64,000 nt of DNA from Candidatus Binatus soli. Lineage in GTDB: Bacteria; Desulfobacterota; Binatia; Binatales; Binataceae. The stretch is taken from NCBI GenBank assembly GCA_002479255.1, contig DLMJ01000013.1:62001-126000 (forward strand), given 5' to 3'. The position numbers were made by a program, and so were the translations under genes. The notes under the pieces are model-generated. The model was not told where the DNA came from. It saw only the letters and a program-made list of their open reading frames with translations, and ran no database searches. Of the stretch, positions 63,415-64,000 are shown one piece after another. Every line of letters begins with the position of its first letter. Position 1 is the first letter of the stretch.

Positions 63415-64000
63415 CTATAGCTTCTCCACGAATTCGATAATCGCTGCCGCGGTATCGCCAGGATTGTCCAGCGGCACGTGATGAAACGCGCGTGGAATTT
63501 CCTTCAGCACCGATCCGCGAATCTTCCGATGCATCCGCGCAACGTTCGACGGGCTCACCAGACCGCTCTGATCGCCTCGCAGCAGCAGCGTCGGCATCGC
63601 GATCTTCTTGAGCTTCGGCCTGGTCATCCTGACCCCATGCTTGCGCCAAGCCCGCGTTTCCGGATCGAAGCGAAACGCCCATGCGCCACTGGGCAGCTGC
63701 TCGGCGCCGAGCAACGCGAGCCGCTCGATTTCCAGCCGCGTCAGATTCGTCTTGGGCGGTTGCAGGCGAAACTTCCTGATGATGTCGCCGGCCGAGCGGA
63801 GCTCGGGGCGAACGCCGCCGTGCGATCGTCGGCGCCATCGCCACATCAGGCGGCGAAACAGCGGCGGCCCTCCGTGCGGCGCATCGACGATGACCAGTGC
63901 GTCGAGCAACTCCGGATACGTGACTGCGACCCACTGCGCGACCGCCCCGCCCATCGAATGTCCAACCAGCACCACGCGCGTGCCGAGGCTGTCGATTAGG
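63415..64000 (-). CDS. Alpha/beta hydrolase, partial (5' end outside window)
   Basis: The visible C-terminal 195 residues contain the nucleophile elbow VLVGHSMGGAVAQW, the acid-bearing LLLRGDQSGLVSPSN and the histidine segment AFHHVPLDNPGD. The frame continues past the end of the window, where the upstream part of the fold should lie. It is convergent with the small gene at 63064. The substrate is unknown. Confidence 0.88.
   Translation of the reverse strand, partial: LIDSLGTRVVLVGHSMGGAVAQWVAVTYPELLDALVIVDAPHGGPPLFRRLMWRWRRRSHGGVRPELRSAGDIIRKFRLQPPKTNLTRLEIERLALLGAEQLPSGAWAFRFDPETRAWRKHGVRMTRPKLKKIAMPTLLLRGDQSGLVSPSNVARMHRKIRGSVLKEIPRAFHHVPLDNPGDTAAAIIEFVEKL

Overview
The window is GC-rich chromosomal DNA (a hand-counted backbone line at 59581-59640 is 40/60 G+C) from a Gram-negative aerobic bacterium. 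The envelope is Gram-negative: an Omp85-like outer-membrane barrel, a TonB transducer, a lipobox lipoprotein and YajC/SecD. Respiration uses a b6-type cytochrome b complex with an eight-heme cytochrome c and a separate cytochrome-oxidase-type operon. The mixture (split cytochrome b, acyl-CoA ligase, CoA-transferase, luciferase-like monooxygenase, REP-like repeats) resembles deltaproteobacterial or Binatota-like lineages, but no rRNA gene is present and this placement is only an inference.

Layout. 1-3.7 kb: an overlapping operon of HAD hydrolase, nucleotidyltransferase, ATP-grasp, class III aminotransferase and HAD-IIIA phosphatase. 3.9-6.2 kb: CIRCE-controlled groES-groEL ending in a clear terminator. 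6.4-10.6 kb: a receiver protein behind a sigma-54-like promoter, an SbcD/Mre11-like phosphoesterase, DAHP synthase, nitroreductase, GNAT and a MORN-type lipoprotein. 10.7-13.1 kb: an accessory patch with lower GC (Mrr nuclease) and a DUF559 endonuclease gene enclosed by nested inverted palindromes. 13.1-18 kb: a ThDP enzyme, an outer-membrane barrel and a CoA-transferase. 18.2-22.5 kb: queA-tgt-yajC-secD without secF. 22.6-27.1 kb: a small HTH protein, a PmtA-like methyltransferase, a membrane protein and a 991-residue single-chain restriction-modification enzyme. 27.4-29.3 kb: a frameshifted Calx-beta/FG-GAP surface protein. 29.6-35.3 kb: the cytochrome b/octaheme/cupredoxin respiratory cluster. 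35.3-40.5 kb: VOC protein, PlsC, a Fur-box-controlled FTR1 iron permease, 3-hydroxyacyl-CoA dehydrogenase and GreA. 40.5-43.5 kb: acyl-CoA ligase translationally coupled to a GAF-like membrane protein. 43.8-49.9 kb: the oxidase operon, whose catalytic subunit lacks two of three CuB histidines. 50-53.2 kb: GST, membrane protein, alpha/beta hydrolase and flavin monooxygenase. 53.5-56.9 kb: a repeat-associated hypothetical gene, a cobalamin riboswitch interrupted by a dispersed repeat ahead of tonB, and yqeY. 57-64 kb: an ABC-F ATPase, a 1290-residue Mrr-like/TPR/GreA-C/PIN protein, a small protein and a truncated hydrolase.

The best candidates for something undescribed are the Mrr-like/TPR/GreA-C/PIN protein, whose Mrr-like active site is degenerate; the oxidase subunit I with a Gln/Gln/His CuB site; and the DUF559 gene inside nested inverted repeats. 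Several families of dispersed palindromic repeats tie the accessory regions together. All calls come from reading the sequence; no database search was run.
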